Assembly (NCBI RefSeq): GCF_000373185.1
Contig: NZ_KB890646.1
Location: 1 to 42,625 of the forward strand
DNA: 42,625 nucleotides
From: Segatella paludivivens DSM 17968 = JCM 13650
GTDB lineage: Bacteria > Bacteroidota > Bacteroidia > Bacteroidales > Bacteroidaceae
Direction: 5' to 3'
Shown: piece after piece, positions 15,225-23,296 of the stretch
Position numbering within the stretch: the first letter of the stretch is position 1
How the letters are laid out: each line of letters begins with the position of its first letter
Made by a program: the position numbers and the translations under genes
Notes under the pieces: model-generated
Database searches by the model: none
Told to the model about the DNA's origin: nothing
The model's input: the letters and a program-made list of their open reading frames with translations, nothing else

Positions 15225-16838
15225 ATGAAAAAAGAGATTTTGGCTATTATGATTTGCTTGCCATCGATGATGATGGCACAATACAAATCACAAGTATGGA
15301 GTCCCGACAACGGAGATGGCACTTACACAAATCCTGTAATTAACGCAGATTACAGTGATCCAGATGTTATGGCTGTGGAGAATGATTATTATCTCACAGC
15401 AAGTTCGTTCAACTGTATTCCAGGACTACCAGTATTGCATTCACGCGATCTGGTGAACTGGGAAATCATTGGGCATGCTGTTGACAATCTAGAACCAGAC
15501 TCTATATTCAGTAAACCAGCACACGGCATGGGCGTGTGGGCACCAAGCATAAGATACCATAACGGCGAATATTATATATATTGGGGAGACCCTGATTACG
15601 GTGTATTCATGGTTAAGACAAAAGATCCTTCAGGAAAATGGGACGAACCAATATGCGTGATAAAGGGTAAGGGAATTATTGATACTACCCCATTATGGGA
15701 TGATGACGGGCGTTGCTATCTCGTAAACGGATGGGCTAACAGCCGTAATAACTTCGCATCAATTTTGACTGTAAGAGAGCTTTCGGCTGATGGAACACAT
15801 GCAATAGGGAAACCCGTGATCGTGTTTGATGGCAACGGAAACGAAAACCGCACTTGCGAAGGACCGAAGTTTTACAAGCGCAACGGATGGTATTGGATTA
15901 TGTGTCCAGCAGGTGGTGTGCCAACAGGTTTCCAACTTGCTATGCGTTCTAAATCTCCATACGGTCCTTATGAAAGTAAGGTTGTGATGAGACAAGGCAA
16001 AAGCAATATCAACGGGCCTCATCAAGGCGGTTGGGTTCATACTGCACAAGGCGAAGACTGGTTTGTGCACTTCCAAGACAAAGGAGCTTACGGCAGAGTT
16101 GTACATCTCCAACCGATAGATTGGTCGACAGGTTGGCCTATCATGGGAAATAATGGTACTCCATACGAGAAATTCCGCAAGCCGAAATCAGATAGCAAGA
16201 CTATCGTAAACCCACAGGAAAGTGACGAATTCAACTCTCCCACCTTGGGACAACAATGGCAATGGCATGCGAACTACAAAGATGTATACGGAATGCCAAC
16301 AAGCTTGGGAGTATTCAGAATATACAATAACAAGAGTAACCAAACTATATGGCATACCCCCAATCTGCTATTACAAAAAACTCCTGCCGACAACTTCACC
16401 GCCACGGCAAAGCTACGATTAACGGCAAAGAACGAAAACCAAATGGGAGGAATAATCATGATGGGACTTGACTATTCAGCACTTGTGGTAAAACGCGTAG
16501 ACGACAAATTCCAACTTCAACAGATAACATGCAAGAATGCCGACAAAGAAACAGCCGAAGACTGTAAGATTATTGCAACTCTTGACGCAACAGCAAAGGA
16601 CAAGATTGACTATCAGCCAGCAATACACGAAGACATATACATGAGAATGAGCGTGAACGCAGGAAAATGTCAATTTGCATGGAGTGCAGACGGAAAGACA
16701 TTCCATGATGTTGGTAATATATTCACCATGAAAGAAGGCAAATGGATTGGTGCAAAAATAGGATTCGTGAGTAAGGAACCTGAAGGAAAGAACAACCGCG
16801 GATGGATAGACGTGGATTGGTTCAGAGTTACAAAATAG
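15225..16838 (+). CDS. Glycoside hydrolase family 43 (xylosidase/arabinofuranosidase type)
   Basis: A 537-residue secreted enzyme (signal peptide about 1-18). Residues about 30-320 form the five-bladed GH43 propeller with the expected catalytic set: base Asp45 in YSDPDVM, pKa-modulating Asp153 in IDTTPLWDDDG, and acid Glu212 in TCEGPKFY. Residues about 330-535 form the concanavalin-like beta-sandwich found in beta-xylosidases of this family (FNSPTLGQQWQWHAN at its start). It would release xylose or arabinose from hemicellulose oligosaccharides. It is probably co-transcribed with the upstream hydrolase, from which 52 bp separate it. Substrate choice between xylose and arabinose is not decided by what I can see. 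Confidence 0.93.
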   Translation: MKKEILAIMICLPSMMMAQYKSQVWSPDNGDGTYTNPVINADYSDPDVMAVENDYYLTASSFNCIPGLPVLHSRDLVNWEIIGHAVDNLEPDSIFSKPAHGMGVWAPSIRYHNGEYYIYWGDPDYGVFMVKTKDPSGKWDEPICVIKGKGIIDTTPLWDDDGRCYLVNGWANSRNNFASILTVRELSADGTHAIGKPVIVFDGNGNENRTCEGPKFYKRNGWYWIMCPAGGVPTGFQLAMRSKSPYGPYESKVVMRQGKSNINGPHQGGWVHTAQGEDWFVHFQDKGAYGRVVHLQPIDWSTGWPIMGNNGTPYEKFRKPKSDSKTIVNPQESDEFNSPTLGQQWQWHANYKDVYGMPTSLGVFRIYNNKSNQTIWHTPNLLLQKTPADNFTATAKLRLTAKNENQMGGIIMMGLDYSALVVKRVDDKFQLQQITCKNADKETAEDCKIIATLDATAKDKIDYQPAIHEDIYMRMSVNAGKCQFAWSADGKTFHDVGNIFTMKEGKWIGAKIGFVSKEPEGKNNRGWIDVDWFRVTK

Positions 16839-16868
16839 AGAATTTAGAAATAAAAAATGAATATATTT

Positions 16869-16899
16869 TTTGTATTTCTGCCGATTTACAGTACTTTTG
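16869..16899 (+). promoter_or_regulatory. Promoter of the thioredoxin-fold lipoprotein gene
   Basis: TTTG (16869-16872), 19 bp, TACTTTTG (16892-16899), a consensus match 28 bp before the ATG at 16928. An ATG at 16911 lies between them but meets a stop after six codons. Confidence 0.65.
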
Positions 16900-16927
16900 C
16901 AAAGCATAACATGAAAAAGCTACAGAA

Positions 16928-18103
16928 ATGAAGATATCGAAGATCTTTTCAATTGCCGCAATAGCTCTTGCCGCAATGAGTATGGTTTCTTGTAACAACA
17001 AGAAATTCCATGTAACAGGTGAGATTTCCAATGCAAAGGATTCCACTCTGTATTTTGAGAACATGAGTTTGAACGGTCCTGTTGTACTTGACTCTGTAAA
17101 ACTGGATAAAGACGGTAATTTCTCTTTTGATGGGAAAGCTCCGAAAGCTCCAGAATTCTATCGTCTGCGTATCGCCGGTCAGATTATCAACGTGAGCATA
17201 GACTCTACAGAGACTGTGAGCATCAATGGCGCATATCCTACTATGGCTTCAAAATATGAAGTAAAAGGCAGCGAAAACTGTTCTAAGATAAAGGAATTGG
17301 CTATACTACAGCTAAAGCTGCAAGCCAATGTAAACTCTATCATAAACAATCCTAATCTTGGCACTGATGCTGTTGAAGCAAACGTCAGCCAACTGCTTGA
17401 AGCATATAAGAACAACATCAAGCGTAACTACATCTTTAAGGAACCAATGAAAGCAAGTTCTTACTTCGCACTGTTCCAGACTGTAGTACTTGGAAACACT
17501 CAAAGTCTGATTTTCAATCCACGCAACAACAAGGAAGATATAAAGGTTTATGCTGCCGTAGCCACAAGCTGGGATACATATTATCCAAAAGCTGAAAGAG
17601 GACTCAACCTACACAATATTGCATTGCAGGGAATGAAAGACGTAAGAATCATTCAGGCAGAGCAACAGCAGAAGCAACAGATTGACGCAAGCAAGGTGAG
17701 TGTGACAGGAATTATTGATATAGCACTTAACGACAACAAAGGACACGTGCGCAAACTATCAGACCTAAAGGGCAAGGTAGTACTGCTAGACTTCCACATG
17801 TTTGCCGGAGAAGGTAGTCTGAAGCGCATCATGATGCTTCGTGAACTATACAACAAATATCACGCACAAGGCTTTGAAATCTATCAGGTATCTGTAGACC
17901 CAGACGAGCACTTCTGGAAAACACAGACATCTGCTATTCCTTGGATAAGCGTACGCGATGAGGACGGAACAAACTCACAGGTTCTTGCTCAATACAATGT
18001 ACAGAACATTCCAACATTCTTCATTATCGGAAAAGACAACGTATTGAAGAAGCGTGACGCACAGATTAAAGATCTAGATGCAGAAATAAAGAGTCTGCTA
18101 TAA
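16928..18103 (+). CDS. Thioredoxin-fold lipoprotein with DUF4369-like domain, no CxxC
   Basis: A 391-residue lipoprotein. The signal peptide ends in a lipobox-like MVSC (Cys22). Residues about 27-130 resemble DUF4369 (FHVTGEISNAKDSTLYFENM, then PVVLDSVKLDKDGNFSF), followed by a helical linker. Residues about 260-391 form a TlpA/AhpC-like thioredoxin fold: KLSDLKGKVVLLDF, VSVDPDEHFWK and cis-proline NIPTFFIIG. At the place of the redox CxxC (288-297) it reads DFHMFAGEGS, with no cysteine, so it cannot work as a disulfide oxidoreductase. The protein sits in the outer or inner membrane facing the periplasm. It has its own promoter and a strong terminator. A redox-inactive binding or scaffold role is inferred. 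Confidence 0.88.
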   Translation: MKISKIFSIAAIALAAMSMVSCNNKKFHVTGEISNAKDSTLYFENMSLNGPVVLDSVKLDKDGNFSFDGKAPKAPEFYRLRIAGQIINVSIDSTETVSINGAYPTMASKYEVKGSENCSKIKELAILQLKLQANVNSIINNPNLGTDAVEANVSQLLEAYKNNIKRNYIFKEPMKASSYFALFQTVVLGNTQSLIFNPRNNKEDIKVYAAVATSWDTYYPKAERGLNLHNIALQGMKDVRIIQAEQQQKQQIDASKVSVTGIIDIALNDNKGHVRKLSDLKGKVVLLDFHMFAGEGSLKRIMMLRELYNKYHAQGFEIYQVSVDPDEHFWKTQTSAIPWISVRDEDGTNSQVLAQYNVQNIPTFFIIGKDNVLKKRDAQIKDLDAEIKSLL

Positions 18104-18125
18104 AAGACAAATAACAATATAAAAA

Positions 18126-18165
18126 ACAGGAGTAGCATCAATTAGAAGCTACTCCTGTTTTTTTT
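18126..18165 (+). terminator. Rho-independent terminator
   Basis: An 11-bp perfect stem (acaggagtagc with gctactcctgt), an 11-base loop and eight T residues, 23 bp after the lipoprotein stop codon. Confidence 0.92.
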
Positions 18166-18171
18166 GTTGGG

Positions 18172-18463
18172 TTAAAATAGTTCATCATTAAAGATATCCA
18201 ATATTCCGTTATAATAACGTCTTGTATTGTTTTCATATTCCATTTTAGCCTCATCCGGACAACCTAGATGTCACTTGGCTACGACATCTCAAAAATCAGT
18301 ATATGCATATTTTAAATGCTTCAAAGCCATTAATGGTATCTTTCAACACACACCATGCTCTCAATTCCTTATAATTCAAATCCACAAGAGAATGGTCATC
18401 ATTTTCAATTTTGATAAGACTGCACAATATTACATCATTCTGATTGCACAAACCCTGCCATAG
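18172..18463 (-). pseudogene. Degraded gene of unknown identity
   Basis: On the minus strand two protein-like fragments follow each other in different phases. From 18463 to about 18296 an open stretch without a start reads LWQGLCNQNDV, then DLNYKELRAWCVLKDTINGF, and stops. From about 18270 to 18172 a second one reads HLGCPDEAKMEYENNTRRYY, then NGILDIFNDELF, and stops. The residue mix looks like real protein and not random A+T-rich sequence, so a frameshifted, start-less remnant is likely. I do not recognise the family. Codon 1 upstream is a stop, so the 5' part is gone. Confidence 0.4.
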
Positions 18464-18752
18464 CTATTAAACGGATTATATTATAATAACCATATGGCAT
18501 ATTTGCCAAACATAGCAGCAATAATGAATTGTATGTACTTCATAAGTATCAGTCTTGATGTGGAATATTAGTTAACAGGCAACTATTAATTATAGATAAT
18601 AAATATTGTCTACTTATTTTTCTTTTATAGCTATTGTTATTTTGGACATTACATATAATTCTACCTTTTATATTATACCAACCTCAAATAGATTTGGTGA
18701 ACAAATCAGATTCGTGACCAATTTGGTACACTTACGATACAGCCGCAGTAAT
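18464..18752. other. Intergenic region, nothing recognised
   Basis: About 290 bp of A+T-rich sequence between the degraded gene and the stop of a minus-strand secreted-protein gene. No gene, clear hairpin or promoter was seen. Confidence 0.4.
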
Positions 18753-19391
18753 TTATTTTTTCATTTTCCTTTTTAATGCAAACAATGCATCGCTTGCAGG
18801 CATATATTTTTTCTTTTTTGCTAGTTTGAACATTTTTTTAGCATCCCCAAACATACCACAATATTCATAGTAAACTCCACTATAATAATAAGATTCACCA
18901 TTCTCCCATTTTGTACTTAAAGCAATCATTATATCATTATGCATCTCTGTATAATTTAATGATTTAAAATGCTCTCTTGCATCTCTGACTTTTATATCAA
19001 AAACTTGGAATAATTTTTGTTCAGCGCATTCTTCTCCAGCTTCTTTAGCTGTATTGTAATATGAAACAGCGAGTTCGTATGCGTGTATTTTGACAGCACA
19101 ATCACCAGCTAGAATTTCCATATCACGAATTGCTCTATTATCAAAAACATAATACACATATTTAGACTGCACATTATTACACAATTGAATTGCTTCTTTA
19201 AAATCTCCTTTTTGGAAAAGTCGATACATTTCCTCTCTATAAGGTTGAACCGTATGAGATATCTGTATCGCTCTTTGCGTCATTTCACCATATGCTTGAA
19301 GATACGTTTCCCTTAAACTTGTATCATAGATTTGCGCGTTAAGATTTAAACTAAATGCTAATCCTAAAAATATTATTATTTTTTTTATCAT
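18753..19391 (-). CDS. Secreted helical-repeat (TPR-like) protein, unknown function
   Basis: A 212-residue protein with a signal peptide ending LNLNAQ (residue 20). The mature part is helical, with TPR-like pairs: YRLFQKGDFKEAIQLCNNV, HAYELAVSYYNTAKEAGEE, and the last YYEYCGMFGDAKKMFKLAKK. It ends with a basic KRKMKK. TPR repeats mediate protein contacts. The start codon is 8 bp after the stop of the preceding minus-strand gene, so the two secreted proteins are probably co-expressed and may work together. No enzymatic motif seen. Confidence 0.7.
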   Translation of the reverse strand: MIKKIIIFLGLAFSLNLNAQIYDTSLRETYLQAYGEMTQRAIQISHTVQPYREEMYRLFQKGDFKEAIQLCNNVQSKYVYYVFDNRAIRDMEILAGDCAVKIHAYELAVSYYNTAKEAGEECAEQKLFQVFDIKVRDAREHFKSLNYTEMHNDIMIALSTKWENGESYYYSGVYYEYCGMFGDAKKMFKLAKKKKYMPASDALFALKRKMKK

Positions 19392-19399
19392 CTTTTATA

Positions 19400-20065
19400 T
19401 TATTGAGTTAAACGTTTAGATGTTATTTTTTTAATCATTTGATATCCTTCTTGTGGAGATTGATCATCTTTGTATTGTATCATTTGGCATCTACCTCCTC
19501 CAATAGTTCTTTTTAGGAAAAATGACAATTTTTTAAATTTATCAATATGATAACACGTATATTGCACTATATTTCCATCACCATATTCAGACTTAGTTTC
19601 AAATCGAGTATTTCTAACTATTATCATTTTAAATAAGTCCTTACGATACTCATATACTTCGATATCTTTACAGCTGAAAAATTTTATAATTCGCCAATTG
19701 AAAGCTTTAAATATTGGATTAAAAAAATTATCCATATCTGTAACATTACAATAAAACTGCCCATCAGTTGCGACAGCTCCAATAAGTTGATTCGATACTG
19801 TAATTATTTTCCTTGTATTATTTATATATGGGATATCAGATTTGTTATTATCATAGGCTAAGTTAAAAAGTTCATCACACGTTTTTAGATCACTATTAAG
19901 TAAATCATGAACTTTAACGGTATTAGAATGATGGTTTGGATTATCAAAAAAAGAACCTACAGTTTCTTCCACTAAATCACAAAAAGCACCAATATTTTCG
20001 GACTGTGCGTAAATGTAGGTATCACCTAACAGAATAAAAACAAATAAAATAAATATTTTTTTCAT
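19400..20065 (-). CDS. Secreted protein of unknown function
   Basis: A 221-residue protein with a signal peptide ending TYIYAQ (residue 21). No family recognised. The central part (YINNTRKIITVSNQLIGAV, then FFNPIFKAFNWRIIKFFSC) is mixed alpha/beta, and the C-terminal part has a Y-rich strand pattern (NIVQYTCYHIDKFKKLSFFL) and GGGRCQMIQY. It is the first gene of a two-gene unit with the TPR-like protein, with 8 bp between them. Strong A+T richness sets the pair apart from the neighbouring esterase genes and hints at recent acquisition or relaxed selection. Confidence 0.65.
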   Translation of the reverse strand: MKKIFILFVFILLGDTYIYAQSENIGAFCDLVEETVGSFFDNPNHHSNTVKVHDLLNSDLKTCDELFNLAYDNNKSDIPYINNTRKIITVSNQLIGAVATDGQFYCNVTDMDNFFNPIFKAFNWRIIKFFSCKDIEVYEYRKDLFKMIIVRNTRFETKSEYGDGNIVQYTCYHIDKFKKLSFFLKRTIGGGRCQMIQYKDDQSPQEGYQMIKKITSKRLTQ

Positions 20066-20165
20066 ATTTGATTATTTTTGATACGTTTTTAATAAAGGCT
20101 CAGGGTTACTTAATATAACGTGAGTTCAATAATGCGGAAGATGGTGTCTAACAAAGGTTTAATTG

Positions 20166-20209
20166 CTTTCACTGTAAAATACTGGTTTGCTAGCTTTTTA
20201 CAGTGAAAG
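20166..20209. terminator. Stable inverted repeat between convergent-spaced genes
   Basis: A 14-bp perfect inverted repeat (ctttcactgtaaaa with ttttacagtgaaag) with a 16-base loop lies 55 bp downstream of the minus-strand esterase stop. Each arm's inner T/A run could help termination, but no outer T-run follows. Probably the esterase terminator. Confidence 0.5.
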
Positions 20210-20264
20210 GGAAGAAATACTTAATTATATCTTTTCTATGACTCTATGTAGAATCAAATTCAGT

Positions 20265-21089
20265 TTAAAAACTTCTTAACCAACTTTCAAGATCAAGTAA
20301 CATCTGAGTATGATACTTGAAGCTTGTATGTATTCCCCATCCATGTCCGCCAGAAGGATAAACATGAAGAGATCCAGGAACATCATGACGATAGAGTTCT
20401 GAATAATAGTTCACACCATTAGAAGGAAATACGACACGGTCGTCATCACTTAATGCTATCCATGCACGCGGTGTAACTCTCGTAACCTGCAAATCATTGC
20501 TATACAGTTTTTCATCTTTCTTACGTGCATCTTTTCCCAATAGATTGTCGTGACTGCCCTGATGAGTATATCCCGGAGCCATCGTTATAACAGGATAGAA
20601 AAGAATCTGAAAATCTGGCTTCGCATCACCGCTGCTATGAGTAGCAATTGTAGAGGCAAGATGTCCTCCAGCAGAAGAACCCATTATACCGATATCATCG
20701 CTTTTAATATTCCAACTAGAGGCATTAGCTCTTACCAATTTCATGGCAGTTTCAGCATCACTTATAGGAACATCGACATTACCCTTTGGCATACGGTATT
20801 TAAGAACGATAGCCGCAATACCCATGTTATTGAAAAATGGAGCCCATTCCTTACCTTCATGATCCATAGCCAGACCAGCATAGCCACCACCAGGACATAT
20901 CACGACCGCTCTTCCGGTAGCAGCCTTATCACTAGGAAGATAAACATACACCTTTGCGGTATCGGTGCTGTCACCATTACTGTTTGGGGCACCACTTTGC
21001 CACAGATTCATTTCCAATTGTTTCTGGGCAGAAGCAGAAAAAGCTACGAGCAGCATGCCCAAGGATAACATTAAATGTTTTGATTTCAT
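20265..21089 (-). CDS. Secreted lipase-like carbohydrate esterase
   Basis: A 274-residue secreted alpha/beta hydrolase with a signal peptide ending SASAQ (residue 22). It has the glycine-rich oxyanion motif PGGGY (66-70), the nucleophile elbow GSSAG with Ser139, a probable acid in SDDDRVV (about 215-218) and His249 in SGGHGWG. This is the BD-FAE/Axe-like esterase pattern, commonly xylan acetyl or feruloyl esterases of gut Bacteroidetes. It is transcribed divergently from the SGNH-type O-acetylesterase gene next door, with a 100-bp shared regulatory region holding a TATCTTTG box 45 bp upstream of its start. Together with GH43 the enzymes would act on decorated xylan or pectin. The exact ester is not determinable here. 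Confidence 0.88.
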   Translation of the reverse strand: MKSKHLMLSLGMLLVAFSASAQKQLEMNLWQSGAPNSNGDSTDTAKVYVYLPSDKAATGRAVVICPGGGYAGLAMDHEGKEWAPFFNNMGIAAIVLKYRMPKGNVDVPISDAETAMKLVRANASSWNIKSDDIGIMGSSAGGHLASTIATHSSGDAKPDFQILFYPVITMAPGYTHQGSHDNLLGKDARKKDEKLYSNDLQVTRVTPRAWIALSDDDRVVFPSNGVNYYSELYRHDVPGSLHVYPSGGHGWGIHTSFKYHTQMLLDLESWLRSF

Positions 21090-21133
21090 ATACTTTTTGT
21101 TGTCGTTTTATCTTATTTTACTACTATCACTTG

Positions 21134-21141
21134 CAAAGATA
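21134..21141 (-). promoter_or_regulatory. -7 box of the esterase gene
   Basis: The minus strand reads TATCTTTG, a TAnnTTTG match, 45 bp before the ATG at 21089 in the divergent 100-bp spacer. Confidence 0.55.
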
Positions 21142-21189
21142 GCGAAAAAATCGTAATATTGCAGCGAGATTAAATTTATTAAACACACC

Positions 21190-22620
21190 ATGTTAAGACG
21201 TATATTATTTTTTGCCGCACTTTCTACAATGACATTTGGAGTGCAGGCCAAAGTGAAGCTGCCGCATATTATTGGCGACAACATGATTTTACAACAAGAT
21301 TCCGAAGCTAGACTTTGGGGTTGGGACACTCCAGGAAAGACCGTCAAGGTGAACGTTTCGTGGAGCAAGGAATCTTATTCTGCAAAAACAGACAGCAAAG
21401 GGAAATGGATTGTTGGGGTGAAAACTCCAAAAGCAAGTTATACACCTCTGTCGATAACATTCAACGACGGTGACAACAAGACAACAATAAACGACGTCCT
21501 TTCAGGCGAGGTCTGGGTATGCGCTGGACAAAGCAACATGGAAATGCCAGTAAAGGGATTTGGCAACTGTCCCGTTGAAGGATATAACAAAGCGGTGATG
21601 AATGCCAATGAATACAAAGGCATACATTATGTGAAAATACCTAGCGTGATGAGTACCAAACCTCTTGATGACGCACAATGCGATTGGAAGGTTATAGGTC
21701 CTCAGACTGTCGGCGATGCTTCGGCTACCGGATATTTCTTTGCCCAAGCAATAAACAAGACTCTTGACATACCTGTCGGTTTGGTTATGGCAAACAAAGG
21801 CGGCACCAGAGTAGAAAGTTGGCTTGACCGTGATTATCTTGAAAAGAATACCACAGAGCCACTTGACTCAATGGAGATGGTGAAGAAATTTCCATGGGAC
21901 TATCATCGTCCAATGTTATGGGGTAACGGCACTTTCTCACCAATACTCAACTATACCGTAAAAGGAATCTTGTTTTATCAGGGATGCTCTAACGTAGGCG
22001 ATCCTGCAGGGCAATACACAAAGCGACTCAACGACTTAGTTTCTCAATGGAGACGTGACTTTAAATTGGGCGATATTCCTTTCTACTTTGTACAGATTGC
22101 ACCATACTACAATTCTGACGTGAACGGTGATTGGGGTCCAAGACTTCGTGAACAGCAGTTTAATGCCTCAAAGATAATTCCAAACAGTGGGATTGTATGC
22201 ATAGACGACCTTGTATATCCATACGAGAGTCAACAGGTTCATCCTTCACAGAAGCAGCAAGTTGGAGAACGACTTGCACTGCAAGCACTGAACAAGACTT
22301 ACGGCATGAAGGATATATGGTGTGATAGTCCTGAATACAAAGATATGAAGATAAGCAATGATACATGCTACGTGAATCTAAGAAACGACTATGGCGGAAT
22401 AAATCGTTATGAAGATATTCAGGGATTTGAAGTGGCTGGAGCCGACAAAGTATTCCATAAGGCAAACGCTTCTTATTACTGGACTAAAGGAATTATCATC
22501 ACAAGTCAAGAAGTAAAGAAACCTGTAGCTGTGAGATATGGCTTTAGAAACTGGGGATATGACAATGTTAAAAATGCAGCACTACTGCCACTATTCCCAT
22601 TCAGAACTGATAACTGGTAA
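21190..22620 (+). CDS. Sialate O-acetylesterase-family (SGNH) esterase
   Basis: A 476-residue secreted enzyme (signal peptide about 1-20, ending GVQA). After a beta-sandwich of about 90 residues, the SGNH fold starts with VWVCAGQSNMEMP, where Ser115 is the nucleophile. NKGGTRVESWL and ILFYQGCSNVGD are further family blocks. CIDD (about 337-340) and His351 in VHPSQKQQ complete the catalytic set. These enzymes remove O-acetyl groups from sialic acids or from plant polysaccharides such as xylan; beside GH43, plant glycans seem more likely (inference). Its stop is 3 bp before the NUDIX gene start, so they share a transcript. Confidence 0.92.
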   Translation: MLRRILFFAALSTMTFGVQAKVKLPHIIGDNMILQQDSEARLWGWDTPGKTVKVNVSWSKESYSAKTDSKGKWIVGVKTPKASYTPLSITFNDGDNKTTINDVLSGEVWVCAGQSNMEMPVKGFGNCPVEGYNKAVMNANEYKGIHYVKIPSVMSTKPLDDAQCDWKVIGPQTVGDASATGYFFAQAINKTLDIPVGLVMANKGGTRVESWLDRDYLEKNTTEPLDSMEMVKKFPWDYHRPMLWGNGTFSPILNYTVKGILFYQGCSNVGDPAGQYTKRLNDLVSQWRRDFKLGDIPFYFVQIAPYYNSDVNGDWGPRLREQQFNASKIIPNSGIVCIDDLVYPYESQQVHPSQKQQVGERLALQALNKTYGMKDIWCDSPEYKDMKISNDTCYVNLRNDYGGINRYEDIQGFEVAGADKVFHKANASYYWTKGIIITSQEVKKPVAVRYGFRNWGYDNVKNAALLPLFPFRTDNW

Positions 22621-22623
22621 ACA

Positions 22624-23154
22624 ATGAACATGTTGAATAAATTCAAATATTGTCCTATTTGCGGTTCTTCTCTCTTTAACATTAGTAGTGAGAAGAGCCG
22701 CAAATGCGGGAAATGCGGCTTTGAGTATTTCGTAAATCCAAGCAGTGCAAACGTGGCTTTTATACTGAATAAAGACGGAGATTTACTTGTAGAGCGCAGA
22801 AAGAATGAACCGGCAAAGGGAACTCTTGACCTTCCGGGTGGATTCGCCGATATGAACGAAACTGTAGAACAAGGACTCGTGCGTGAAGTAATGGAGGAAA
22901 CAGGGTTAGAAGTTACAGAAGTAAGATATATGTTCAGCAAACCAAATACATATCATTACAGTGGAGTTGACATCCCTACTCTAGATATGTTTTTTAGTTG
23001 CAAGGTTAAAGACGACAGTAAAGTGAAAGCAAACGACGACGCTGCCGAATGTATCTGGATACCTTTAAAAGAAATCAAAACAGAACTATTCGGACTTAAT
23101 TCAGTAAGACACGGACTCATTGATTTTATAAAGAAGCCCAATGGCACATTGTAA
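22624..23154 (+). CDS. NUDIX hydrolase with N-terminal zinc ribbon
   Basis: A 176-residue cytoplasmic enzyme. Cys10, Cys13, Cys28 and Cys31 form a small zinc ribbon (YCPICG...CGKCG). The Nudix box is complete at residues 73-95 (GFADMNE, REVMEETGL), binding Mg2+ for hydrolysis of a nucleoside diphosphate-linked substrate. The zinc ribbon plus Nudix arrangement resembles NADH pyrophosphatase-like proteins, though this one is shorter. It follows the esterase gene by 3 bp. A start at 22630 (second Met) is equally possible. Confidence 0.9.
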   Translation: MNMLNKFKYCPICGSSLFNISSEKSRKCGKCGFEYFVNPSSANVAFILNKDGDLLVERRKNEPAKGTLDLPGGFADMNETVEQGLVREVMEETGLEVTEVRYMFSKPNTYHYSGVDIPTLDMFFSCKVKDDSKVKANDDAAECIWIPLKEIKTELFGLNSVRHGLIDFIKKPNGTL

Positions 23155-23261
23155 TAACATTTCGCAATTATTTTATATCAGCTTAACTTCAAACTAAAAC
23201 TAAAATACTTAAAAAACCGAAAAAAAATGCCATATAATAATGTATACGTAAAAGTTTTAGT

Positions 23262-23269
23262 TACTTTTG
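23262..23269 (+). promoter_or_regulatory. -7 box of topA
   Basis: TACTTTTG fits TAnnTTTG and lies 27 bp before the topA ATG at 23297. It overlaps the alternative TTG start at 23267, which is therefore rejected. Confidence 0.6.
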
Positions 23270-23296
23270 CGCCCTAACAACGTACAATTCGCAATT

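Noticed and set aside
23267..23296. Extended topA start
   Set aside because: It requires TTG and overlaps the -7 promoter box. The conserved MQENLVIVESPAKA begins at 23297.
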